A stretch of 64,000 nt of DNA, from positions 18,717,638 to 18,781,637 of the forward strand of contig CM025855.1 of the NCBI GenBank assembly GCA_003952965.2, read 5' to 3'. The stretch is from Morella rubra (taxonomy: Eukaryota > Streptophyta > Magnoliopsida > Fagales > Myricaceae). The notes beneath the pieces were generated by a model. It had not been told where the DNA came from, made no database searches, and saw nothing but the letters and a program-made list of their open reading frames with translations. The translations under genes and the position numbers were made by a program. This document shows positions 12,159 through 22,908 of the stretch, piece by piece. How positions within the stretch are numbered: the stretch's first letter is position 1; every line of letters begins with the position of its first letter.

Positions 12159-12600
12159 AGCCTTGCATTTTCCCCAATCCCTCCTTCTATCCCACCTTCG
12201 ATAGCTTCCACGAGTACCATCAATTCCCAACCTCTATTCCCACGCCACGAATTCCCCTACCTCAATCCACCACCAATTCGCATCCCTACAAAACCCTAGC
12301 CCCGCCCGTTTGGTCCTATTACAAACTCGAAACCCTAAATCCCCTCCACCTCACTTCGATCCCGATGCCAGGGTTTTCTCCGTCCCGATGACTCTATCAA
12401 ATCAAACCCTCAGATCCAACCGAAACACAGAGAGATTGCGAGAATTCGAGCCGGCTCTCGATCTACAGCGCGAAAGTGCAAGAACTTAGAGAGATAAAAT
12501 CGAAGAGAGAGACAGAGAGAAGAAAGAGAAAACTAGACGGCAAAAAGGAAAGGTGTACTTGGTACTTGGCAGAGCAGGGACGGGCAGGGTGGGCAGATCG
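12159..12600 (-). promoter_or_regulatory. 5' leader/promoter of SUO, with overlapping uORF
   Basis: A CT-rich leader on the minus strand includes a GA-rich tract (12485-12535), matching the equivalent region of SUO copy 2. An ATG at 12168 opens a 9-codon upstream frame (MQGYAWAVW then TGA) that overlaps the main start at 12158 in another frame. Such overlapping uORFs commonly lower translation of the main frame (general knowledge). The transcription start is unknown, so whether the uORF is in the mRNA is inference. Confidence 0.45.
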
Positions 12601-13857
12601 GGCAGGCCGGGCAGGAGAATGATAGAGGGACAGGCGGGTGAGACAGGTGAAAAGCGACGCGAATAAATAATACAAGGAATGTGACTGACACTGCTTTACA
12701 GATTTGGGGGCGATAACTGGGAAGGGAAACAACAGAAACGTTGACCGATCTGCGCCAATTTGACTTTCATTTTTTATTATGAGACTCGGGGTGTCTGAGA
12801 TTTCACGAGGGGCATGCCGCAGTAAGTACTCTCTGCTAGACGGGTACTGTACTGAGCCAATTTTTTTCAAAAAGAAATGGAGGGGCAGTCTGTTGGGGGA
12901 GTGATTGGGTGACCTGCAGTTGATGGAAGGGTAGGTAACATCCCCCCCACACGAGGCGCTGCCGCTGAGGCCAAAATGATGGCGGAGTTAAGGTTGTCTA
13001 GAGATGTTCCCACGCACATTACAAGGAGAAAGGAAAAAGGGTGTGGGGGCGATGTAAAATGTTCTTCTGTTTCTCGCAGGGGAAATTATCTTTTATCATC
13101 TGGTTGCTTACATAAGCATGAGGCATGTGGAGGTCAGTGTCCCGGAAATCATGTGACATACGAAATTTGATTTTTTTTTTTTTTTTTTTTCCTCATTAAA
13201 ATGTCTTCTCGTATTAACCCTTGACATGGGTGGTTAGAACCTGTTCCAGTCTTCTAGACCTATGGTATGTTTGAATGTTTGAATGTTTTCAACTTTGTCT
13301 AAATAATTTGAAAAACTATACTGACTTTTAATCTATTTGTCCATTAGATGAATTTGTCAAGCTAAGTTTCTTTTCGGCATCCAAAAAAGATATCTTCCCA
13401 GAGGCCACCTTCCCGTGGTTGGTATGTACAAACTTTTTGTAGCTTCCCTTTGTTCAGATTTGAGTTTCATGCTTGAATTATTTGGATATTAAATATAAAT
13501 TACTTCGCTTTAGTCTTTAAGGATGTAATAGAAAATCTGTTGTTCCAATTCCCTTAATTTTATAATAATTATAGGAACGATGTCATGCTATATATAACAT
13601 TGATATTATAACGATACATGTAAGGAAAAATATCAATTATATTACTAAATTATTATTTATAATAAGGCAAATGTAAGACAGGATTAAGACGTTCTGAAAA
13701 ATTTAAAAGTTAGTTAATGTAATAAGTTGTTTGATTGATTAGAATGACAGGTGTAGAGATGAATCAGTTATATTAGTAGATTATTATTTATAATAACGTA
13801 ATTAAGGTGTGAATTAAGAGATTTTTTAACTTTGAAAAGTTAAGTTAATATAACAAG
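12601..13857. other. intergenic; two imperfect ~120-bp AT-rich repeats at its end
   Basis: No gene was recognised. A T21-like run lies near 13171-13190. From about 13621 to 13857, two diverged copies of a ~120-bp unit follow each other, sharing 'ttattatttataataa' and then 'gattaag' or 'gaattaag' and 'aagttaatataa'-like blocks. Confidence 0.5.
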
Positions 13858-14063
13858 GGTGTGTTTGTGTACTAAAATTTTAGGTCTTCTAAAATTTTAA
13901 CATAATAAAATAATTACAATATAATCTCTCTCTCCATCGAAATCATTATTTTTCATTATAATAAATGTAAAAAATTCATTCAAACTCTCTATCTTCACTT
14001 TTTCACCAATTTCAATACTCTAAAATTTTAACCTCTCTAAAATTTTAACACTCAAACACAACC
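13858..14063. mobile_element. MITE-like element with terminal inverted repeats
   Basis: The element is about 206 bp. It begins GGTGTGTTTGTG..CTAAAATTTTAG and ends CTAAAATTTTAACACTCAAACACAACC-like, so the ends are imperfect inverted repeats. The interior is AT-rich with a CT-rich tract and no coding. A diverged relative in the opposite orientation appears at 52056-52240, which supports a dispersed family. The target duplication could not be fixed. Confidence 0.6.
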
Positions 14064-16292
14064 TAAGTAGGTGACGGTCAAAATCTAGAAGTTAACTAAT
14101 GATAGAAATATCATATATGTATTTTTATATTTTTAGGAAGAAGAAAAAACCCCCTTAAGAGGGAAATGAAAGTTTGGATTCAGTTTATTCTAGTTTTATA
14201 TTTTAAAGACTTTTATTTTTTTTCATCACACAAGACCTTTGTTAGGTAAAAAAAATTACAAGTTTTGAGTTTCTGGATTCATAAAAGAACACACTCGTAG
14301 AGAAATAACTGTTAAAACTATATGTTTTGTAAGATAAAATACATTTTGCATATATCAATCTGCTAACTTTTTTTAAATTCATACCCTAACCTATCAAACT
14401 TGATATACTACACCTTAAACTATCAATTGGTTTACACTTTATGGCACAATTTAACCATTACAATCGTCTCATGTATCCAAATTTTTTTTATTGATTTTAG
14501 AGATGAGATATTTACAAAATGTAAAATGTAAATATATTAGTAGTTTATGATGTAATGTGGCAAATTTAATAATTTAGAATACACAAATTGTGTGACAATT
14601 AAAGAGTTCAAAGTATATATATATTTTTTAATTTTATTGTTGGTCAAATTTATTTATTTTTTTGTTCTTACACACCTTTTGAATTAGCAAAGTAGAGAAT
14701 CATGCCATATTAACGATGAAAAAGCATCGTCAAGACAAGATTAAAGTCATGTTTGCAAATCAAGATTTTTTGAATTCTAGAAATGTTGTGATAATTTTAA
14801 AGTTTTATTATTATTATTTAATAAAAAATTATAAATATTATGTCTACAAATTAAAATTTTTGAACGAAGAGAAATTTGATCAAAATTATTATTTTGCAAA
14901 CATGTCATAAGTTTGAGAAGGTCTACAAATCAGCTGCTAACATCATTTTATCACATCGTCAAATCAAGACCATGTTTTGTCAAAAAGGCATGTTGGGGGG
15001 GTGCTTCCCATGTTTGCGATGGCAACGTTGGATTTGTCCATTTCTGCCTCCCATATTTTCCCGAGACACCATAACGTGTCCGCAAAGAAAGTCGAGGCAT
15101 TTTGTGCCGTCAACTTTCAAGCTTTTAAGTCCCACACGGACGGGGCTCCTTTGCTTTCTCAATCCCCAACTTCTCTATTCCTGTCTTTTGGTCTGCGCGT
15201 GCCACGTATGTCCAAACTTCGCAACCCATTTGCGTTCCACTTGGGACCCTTTCTTTTTCCCGAATCGGTTTGCTTGCCAAGTTAAGAATAAACACGCTTT
15301 GAATTTGGTATCAAAACCAATTACGACAGAGCACATGTTGTCCATGATGTTTTGTCCTCCTAGCCCACCTTGACCTACTGGTTAGAGAAAGAGAGTAAAT
15401 GTATTTTTTTAAACGTAGCAATGACAGCTCAAGCGAACAGCTACTAAAATAAGTACGTTTCATTGTACCGATCGTGAGCCTTTGCCATAACCAAGGGGTT
15501 GAACCGTTGGAGACCATTAAGTGGGTTGCAGAGCAATAAATGAGTTTTTTTATTAGCGAAGTATTATTATTCTTATGGTAGATCTAATCTTCCAACTCTA
15601 TTAAAAAGGAAAAAAAAAATCAAAATTTTCCTTTTGAGAAATAGAGTCGGGACAATCTTATTGATCTAAAGTAAATCATGCTGCTGCAAGGACAAAAATA
15701 ATAATAATAATAATGTAATCACCATAAGAGTAGCAGCATAATTAGTTTACCGCTTCAAAAACTTATTGCACTTTTATGAGATTGTGATGATAATATTTTT
15801 TTTTATGAATAATAATTATGATTTAATTCGAATATTCTAAGTAGAACAGAACGAAGATTAATATAATCACGTTGAGGAGTAGGCTAGGTGGCGCTCTCTA
15901 CCTTTTTTATTTCCGAGAAGGAAAAAAAAAAACATAGGTAATGGTACCGTATACTTACAGGTAGTTCGGAGACTCAGCTAACAGTGTCAGACCATGTGGT
16001 GCAGAATCTAACAATCGAAAGGGCAAAGTCAATAAGATGGACCATTCGGGCATTTTACCTACCACAAAAGGTGCACCTACTAGAACTTCTCGTACTGTTT
16101 CCCACACCTAGAGAATAAATAAATGCTTCTTCTTTAATTATCCGTAAGTCTATAAGAGAAAAAAGAAATCCAAGTCTAGATAATGGTCTCAATCATAAAA
16201 TGTATCTCATACACTTAAAGCCAAGCACCCGAATGTATGCAGAATAACCCCAAAGTTTATAGCACAATCAAAAAATTCAAGTCCTCCAAAAG
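14064..16292. other. intergenic, no gene recognised
   Basis: AT-rich sequence with an (AAT)n microsatellite near 15700. The longest plus-strand frame here (14876-15373) starts in AT-rich repeat-like DNA and has no recognisable domain, so I do not call it a gene. Confidence 0.5.
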
Positions 16293-17199
16293 CAGGGGTG
16301 GAGCGAGGGAGGGCCTTGGCTCCTACAAAAGTTTTGTGAAAATTTTTTAGTATATTTATTTAGAGGCTTGACTGAAAAAATTTACAATTGGCCTTTCCAA
16401 AATTTTATTTCTATTTGGTCTCCTGAATTAAAGTCCAACATATTTACAATAGATCTAACCTTGGATCCTAAAAATGCATCTAACTTCTTCAATATTGATG
16501 ATATTTGTAGACTTGTTGACAAATTTTGCTATGAAGATTTTACAAAGCAAGAAAAGATTCAGTTGAGATATCAATTGCAAACCTTTTAAGTGTGATGTGT
16601 CTCACAATCCCGATTTCAAAAGTTTGTCTACAATTTCTAAATCATGTCGAAAATTGATGGAAACAAGAAGGTCAAAATTTTTCCATTTGATTGATAGATT
16701 GATTCGTCTTGTGTTAACTCTTTCAGTTTCAACAGTTACTACAAAGCGAGTTTTTTCAACCATGAAAATCATTAAAACAAAACTTCGCAACATAGAAGAT
16801 GAATTTCTTGCAAATTCTTTGGTTATCTATATTAAAAAGAAATTGCTGCAAATATTAGCACAGAAAATGTTAATAGATTTCGACTCTTTAAAGAGTCGTC
16901 AAGTTGCTTTGTAATAAGGAATTAGTATGCTTTTGTGTGCTTTTTTTTTAGTACATCTAGATAAGATATATTTTTGTGGACTATAATAAAAAATCAGTAT
17001 GCTTTTTTATACTTTTTTTTAGTATATCTACAATCAAGTAGATAAGATAAATTTTTGTATACCTGTTTTAAGTTCTAAATCAAGGTTAACTTATGACAAA
17101 ATATTGTTTGCAAATTTTTTATATATCTATTTGAATTTCATTTTTAATAATATTATTTAATTAGTTTGGCCCAATAGGAAAATCCTGGCTCCGCCACTG
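16293..17199 (+). mobile_element. hAT-superfamily transposon relic
   Basis: The terminal inverted repeats are imperfect: CAGGGGTGGAGC at the left, and CAGTGGCGGAGCC as the complement of the right end. They are flanked by near-identical 8-bp target duplications (tccaaaag at 16285-16292, tccaagag at 17200-17207). Eight-bp duplications and CAGNGGCGGAGC ends are hallmarks of hAT elements. The 0.9-kb interior keeps only the transposase C-terminus, so it is non-autonomous and broken. Confidence 0.9.
16368..16914 (+). pseudogene. hAT transposase C-terminal fragment with dimerisation domain
   Basis: Two open pieces, 16368-16589 and 16597-16914, are separated by a stop or frame change. The first resembles the region before the hAT dimerisation domain (LDPKNASNFFNIDDICRLVD). 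The second carries the domain itself, with VSTVTTKRVFSTMKIIKTKL followed by EDEFLANSLVIYI, close to the usual 'LPVATATVERAFSAMKIIKT…LRN…DEFL.DSL..YIE'. The DNA-binding and catalytic N-terminal parts are missing. It lies inside the inverted repeats of the hAT relic. Confidence 0.88.
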
Positions 17200-18207
17200 T
17201 CCAAGAGCAGAGAAGTTTATTATTATTATTATAATTATTATTAGGATTGATCAAGTAAGCTTTCCTCAGATGAGAAATAAAGACCAAGAATATCTCTAGG
17301 CTGAATATAATCACATCTTCCGAGCAACAAAATTTTGAACTTTCCAGTCCACATAGGAGCACAAAAGGTTATCTCCGCTGAAATGAATGCATAAACCCAA
17401 TGTTTTGCGCACTATCACAAAAAGAAATACTAGCAACTGCGACAGAAGATTCACAACCCCTAAGCTTCGAGTTTCTAGGGTAGTAGTGAAGAAGGATTTG
17501 CTACTATCCCCTGTTTAATCTCCCCTTTATTATTCCTCTTTTTTTTTTTTTGATAAGTCCCTTTATTATTCCTCTTTGCGTGCCTTTTGTTTTAAATAGT
17601 TCTTTAGTGTCCCTTCGACTTCATGTAAATGTGTTTATTACAAGCCAGCTTTAAGAGCTCTACAAGGTCGGACCATGGAAATGCTTCAAACAAAATCCCC
17701 GCCATATGAGAGGAAGTAAGGAAGAATTTGCTTTTTATGAAACTTCAATATACGTACCAAAACACAAAAGCTTCACCATAACATATACGTTATGGTATGT
17801 ACAATCCATCTATCCACGCACAAATATCTTCCACTAAAATTCGAACCAGGAAAGAAGGAAGTTCGCGCAGATTTCAGGAAAGAAGGAAGTTCAAAATGAA
17901 AACAAGGGAAAGGGACACTCAAACATCAGAGGTCCAAACAGAACATATCCATTCCCATATAGCCAGCTGATACAAGTTGTGTTAATCATGCGGCAAATAT
18001 CCACAACTACAAATAAGACTAATCTTTGAGACAAGAAACAAGTAACATAAAACTTCATGAGTAGGTTGCAATTTGTCTATCTACTGCAGAACAGTGATAC
18101 TGGGTGCATTACCTGAAGCTGCAGACCTACACCAAGAAAAGTAAGGTTACTTTTCAGTTCACCAACATAACCAATGCGGTGTTTAAGGAAACACAAGCTG
18201 GAAGTCA
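17200..18207. other. 3' flank of the uL29m gene, no gene recognised
   Basis: A trinucleotide (TTA)n tract lies near 17217-17243. The remainder shows no coding or repeat that I recognise. It may contain the 3' UTR of the minus-strand uL29m gene. Confidence 0.45.
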
Positions 18208-20581
18208 TCACAGAGCATTTATCATCCTCTTCATGTCAGCAGATCTCCTGGGATCTGGATCTTCAATCGCTCTCTCGGTGAGAACTTGCTTGATGCGGCA
18301 CATTGACTTCCTCACCTGAATTTTATATTTACAGTTGATGAACAAAAATCAGCTTAAACTTAATTCTCAACAGAAACCCAGTCAATGTATTTGATGGGGT
18401 AATTCTAGTATCACAAATCCATGTGACATGCACGTGGTATCATCACAAATTTTTTAAAGTAAACTGGTAGCTGAAACCATTGCGAAGAAATGTCAAATAT
18501 GGCCCATTGACTGCCTCAAGTTTTTTTTTCTACCAGACACAATTATCCAGGCAGAAATTAAAACAACAAAGCACTTTATGAATTTAAGAATCTAATCAAG
18601 CCCAGGGGCTTACATAAGGAAACTATTTCTTTTCAAGATTTTGCAGTTTTTCATCCTGCATAAAATGTTGACAAAATCACCAACCTCTCTCTGTCAAACC
18701 AGTTGAAATAGCTGTAAAGAACAATATGGACATGACTAAAAGCATGTAGACATAATCACTTGCCAAGTCTAGTTTAAATAACTTATCTATCATAGCAGTC
18801 AGAGGTTAAGAATTGAGCCATAAAGTGAAGTGGCTGCACTTTTCCAGAAACAAAGATTTCAGGAGTTATATTCTGACCGTGAGAGTAAACAACCGTAACA
18901 AAGACGAAAAGGATTGTCTAAAAAGACAAGGTCTGGAAACCGTTCTGGCCTCCATCAGCTAGACAAAACTTTAAAATACGTAAAAGGATGATGCCTTTGT
19001 CTAACAAAAATGCATTAATAAGTCGAAGGGTTCCCAACCTGTGGCACCTATAGCATTCAGAATTCCTTCTAATACCTGCGAAGCTCAATCTAGTGCCCCA
19101 TTCCAATACTGAACATTCTGCCCCCAATATATGTCCAGAGAATCAAGCACGAAAGCAAAATCCTTTTGAACAGAATGCCTAACATATCCAGAGGCACTTA
19201 TCTCTTTGGAGGTCAGAAATCTGTGTTCAACACAAAATATATGACAGCATATTTAAGCTAAGGGAAAACCTTCTTCTATAACTGGTAAAGAGTTCAGTAG
19301 GTTTCAGTTCAACAATAAGGTTCCATTGTTAGAGGAAACTGCACAAAAATTACAGCTGGAATACAGATCCAGCCTTGAAAAGCATTTACACAAAACAAAG
19401 CCATCGCAGGAAAAATTGTTTTAGAAGGCATGCCAATTGTGATTTCCTGAGGCAATGATTATCAGGGTGGATACCATAAGAAGTCGATGGCCAAACAAAA
19501 TGGCACAGATTAAGAATAAAAACATTGGTATAGGACCTTTAGCATTAAATTTCAGATCCTGTAACAGTAGTGTCCTTGTATTCGTATTGGGCAAGAGTAT
19601 CCCAAGAGTTTTCAAGTACAGCCATATGAGCAACACAAGTTTTTTCGGGTAACTGGTAAGTAAGCAGCAGGAGTTAGAAAGGCAATAATTGCAGCATGTT
19701 GAGGGAGAAGCAAAATACAGGAGTTATACCTTGGGAACGCGCTCCGGATTAGGAAACCGTAGATTCTGCGCATGAAGCATCTGGCGTTGAGTCATCAGCA
19801 TGTTTTTCTCCTTTAACAAAACATACCACAGTTTGTGAAGGTCATCCCATGACTTCAGTCGCAGTTCAGAAGCCTTCCAACTTCTACCTGAGACCATTAA
19901 AGCATGAAATGCAAAATGATTTTCAACGAATACCTTTGGTAACCAGGTATCACACGTGGAATTCTCCTAGAGGCACATTGAAGGAATCTGAATAACCATA
20001 AGGAGAATAACCTCAAGTGCAAGATGACTTTGAATTGCACCAAATTCCATGTTAGAAAACAGTGCAATGACTTCAACAGAATGACTACATATGGAAAAAT
20101 GTCTCCGAGGTGCCTACTGTAAAGCTGCAGGGTAAACTATACACTTGATCCATGAAATACTACATATGGACATCTGGCTACCAACCCCTTGAACCGCTAT
20201 CTATAATCTAATGCGGTTGAGTTTATTTAAGCACAACCCAACCAAAAGGTTGATTTTCAGATATTTCTAACTGATGCGGGTAACCTGGTCAATTGCTCAA
20301 AAGCTCTTTCTTCCCCCCACCCCATGACCAACCCCCAAAAAGTGTTTAAATAACAGTAAGCATTATCACATTGTCTTGATAGGTTAATGAGCAAACAGAA
20401 ACAAGGAAAACAAGATGCATGTACCATAAACAACAGGTTTGTCATCTTCTGTGCTTCTATCTGCCTCAAAGAACTCTTCCAGAGGGTTTCTAGCTGCAGA
20501 AGCAGCTGCAGCTGTCGCAGCAGACGTTTCTGATTTAGCTGCAGTAAATAGTGCTCTCCCAAAAATTCTTGACAAGAACAT
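18208..20581 (-). CDS. uL29m: mitochondrial large-subunit ribosomal protein uL29m (MRPL47 type)
   Basis: The three exons on the minus strand are 20425-20581, 19730-19887 and 18208-18315. Splice sites are consensus or near-consensus (TATG|GTACATG…ctcag|GTAGAAG; CCCAAG|GTATAAC…aattcag|GTGAGG). Frames join without a break to give 140 residues, the usual size in plants. The N-terminus [20 protein letters not shown], Arg/Ala/Ser-rich and non-acidic, is a typical mitochondrial presequence. [12 protein letters not shown] and then [39 protein letters not shown] and [20 protein letters not shown] are family signatures. The protein is a structural component of the mitoribosome large subunit near the exit tunnel (family knowledge). 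Introns are about 0.54 and 1.4 kb. Confidence 0.95.
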
Positions 20582-21553
20582 GATTGTGATCAGATTGCTG
20601 CAGAACAGTTCAATAACAAATAAGATGCAAAAGAATCTGAAAGCAATGTTACAGCACTTATATTTTGGCTTTCAAAAATATCCAGAAAACCCAAAACAAG
20701 TGGTAGACCACATGGGTTCCCATATTTGGCTTAAGAACATAAAAAATGGATGACCCAAAAGCCTGAAAAATTACTCTATTTTCAAAAAACGGAGATAACA
20801 CTATGAAGCTTATGGGTTTTTATACAGTAACATGGAAAGCACGAATTAAATTACACAAGCTCAAATCATAATTCCTTAACATAGATATTCAAGAAAAATA
20901 TGGAACTGAATAGGTCATTGCAGATTTAGTGTTCGGAGCTAGTCCATCTATGGAACGAATTAGACAGCTCAACATGGGAAACTATGCCAGATGAAAATCC
21001 TTTTGCCAATCTGGTATCACATGTTCACTCGGGAAAACTTTCACATTAATATTGGAAAAAATGTACTTCGTAGATTCTGAAGAAATTAGAACGAATTAGA
21101 CAACAGAATAGTTTCCACTCAAAAGAAGAAAAGTTTCCACTCTTCCCTTCAGTGTGCCTTCACCTTTTAGACCATAGATGGAATTAACATGGACTAGCTC
21201 CGAGAAATCTCTACCCTTTGGTTTGGTTTCTGTGAAAAAGCAGAGAAAAGAAAAGGAGATGGAGAACTTCTACAAAACTTTCCCAAGCGGAGCTAATGGG
21301 CAATATCCTTCCGGATGTGTAGAGCCCAGCTTGCAATAGAGCGCTCCTTGGAATGTTACAACTTCCATCTACATTTTTTTTCTTTTCTCTTAAGCAAGTG
21401 ACAGTTTTATTTCAAAACGCTACTACATCGACCACCAGAAACAAAATGCAAAAACTTTAGTCTAAGAGCAAATTTCCGAGCACATTCAGAACATAAACAA
21501 TCATTTCGTTAGACAAAGAGATAGAAAGAGAGAGAGAGATTAGGGTTAGCGAC
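20582..21553 (-). promoter_or_regulatory. upstream region of uL29m
   Basis: Nearly 1 kb lies between the uL29m start and an orphan OB-fold exon on the same strand. I see no coding. A GA-repeat tract lies at 21518-21539. It probably holds the uL29m leader and promoter, and perhaps a 5' UTR intron, but nothing in the sequence fixes the start site. Confidence 0.35.
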
Positions 21554-21656
21554 CTTGATCGTTGCGAGCGGTAAAGAGGATTGTGGCGGTGTAGTCACCG
21601 ATGAGGCACTCGGCTATGGGGGTCTGGCGGAGGTGCTGAGAGGCGGTCCGGCCCCT
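21554..21656 (-). pseudogene. orphan exon of an OB-fold SOSS-B-like single-strand nucleic-acid-binding protein
   Basis: On the minus strand an acceptor (tttttgtttgcag) precedes a 103-nt exon that encodes RGRTASQHLRQTPIAECLIG followed by DYTATILFTARNDQ, and a donor G|GTCGCT follows. This matches the central exon of the plant SOSS-B-like family (At4g28440/At1g23750 type: …R..QMRIAECLVGDETG.I.FTARNDQ…). I found neither the preceding exon (KPVFVKV.QL.PGTSGHTL) nor the next one (VDLMKPG…IDMFKGSMRL) on this strand within reach. It is therefore best read as a gene fragment, or as an exon now used in a leader upstream of uL29m. Confidence 0.72.
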
Positions 21657-21946
21657 CTGCAAACAAAAATTAGGATTTAGGGCTAAACGAAATTGACTCT
21701 GATTTGGGCAAAACGAGTTAGGGCAATGAAAATCGTCCAAATCAAGTGATGAATTAGACCGGCAGACCGAGAGAGGCTGGCGGCTGCAGCTACGGCAGAT
21801 AGAGTGAGAGAAAGGGGCAAAACTTCAAATGCCGAATGGGGAGAGAGGGCGGCAGCAGGCAGACCAGGAGAGAGAGGCGGCGTTCGGCGAGCTGAGAGAA
21901 TTCGAACAGGGGATCGGCGAGCTGTGAGAGTGGGTGAGCCTCTGCG

Positions 21947-22908
21947 GCTGTACCTCTCTCCTTGGGGGTTTTGGGTTTAGGAGGAACTATACGGTTTAGA
22001 GACTTTTTCCAATTTTGGTTGCAGGATAAAGGGGCCACTGTTTGAAGCCCCGCAAGCTTTCAGCTTGATGACCAGTTGGCCCACATATAAACACCATACG
22101 ACCCAAGGCGAGAGCGAAACGGTTGAAGAAGAGGCAAATTTTGCTATCTGGGTGCGAAAAGAGAGTTTTGTATGGTTGGTGGAGTGAGGTCACATTGGGG
22201 ATGGTCCTTACAGTGGGATTAGAGGACGTCTAGAAACATTGGAAAAAACGAGCTAGCGCAAGCCCTTTAGGTTGCATCGTACGCGCGAATGGTGATGTGC
22301 GATTTTTAAGAATTGTTCTGGTTGAAAACTGTTTGCGCAGAAGAAAAATTGGCGAGTGGAAATTTCCGCAAAGAAAGGTGACGTAAGACAAAAAGAAGTA
22401 GACTTGGATCAAAGTAACCTTATAAGAGAGATTTAGACAAATTAAGAAGAGCGCATTCGGAGAAGAGGAATTAGAGAAGAGAGAAGAGTTCTTTATAGGT
22501 ACTTGTGTTTACTGCTTTTTGTTTTGGATCTTTCTTCTGGGAAAGATTTCACTGAGCAATTTTTTTTGAGCAACAGTTTTCAACAGAACAATTCTCAATT
22601 TGGAACATTTGTGTACGATGCAGAAAAGGGCTGCGCAGCTCTTTGTTCAATGTCAGATCGGTTTCAAAGCCCACGATTGTAAGGACCAAGCCCAATGAAT
22701 ACATGCTTTTGTGGCCCAGATAGCAAAATTTGCTCGTCTTGAACGATGTAGGGCCTTGGGTCGTATGGTGTTTATATGTGGGCCAACTGGTCATCAAGCT
22801 GAAAGCTTGCGGGGCTTCAAACAGTGGCCCCTTTATCCTGCAACCAAAATTGGAAAGTTCTAACCGTAATAAGTCTCTAAACCAAAACCCCAAGGAGAGA
22901 GGTACAGC
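21947..22908. repeat. long inverted repeat (arms ~200 bp, spacer ~560 bp)
   Basis: The left arm 21947-22152 and right arm 22715-22908 are reverse complements of each other with small indels. Shared blocks include gtacctctctccttggg, gcaggataaaggggccactg, agccccgcaagctttcagc, cagttggcccacatataaac and caaattttgctatctggg. The spacer (22153-22714) is unrelated. Transcription through both arms would give a hairpin of about 190 bp. No transposase or target duplication was seen. Confidence 0.88.

Noticed and set aside
12117..12299. Plus-strand frame opposite SUO exon 1 (and its counterpart at 2224-2421)
   Set aside because: Antisense shadows of the duplicated SUO exon and leader.
14876..15373. 165-codon plus-strand frame
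   Set aside because: No domain or signal peptide, the start lies in AT-rich repeat-like DNA, and other frames overlap it equally well.
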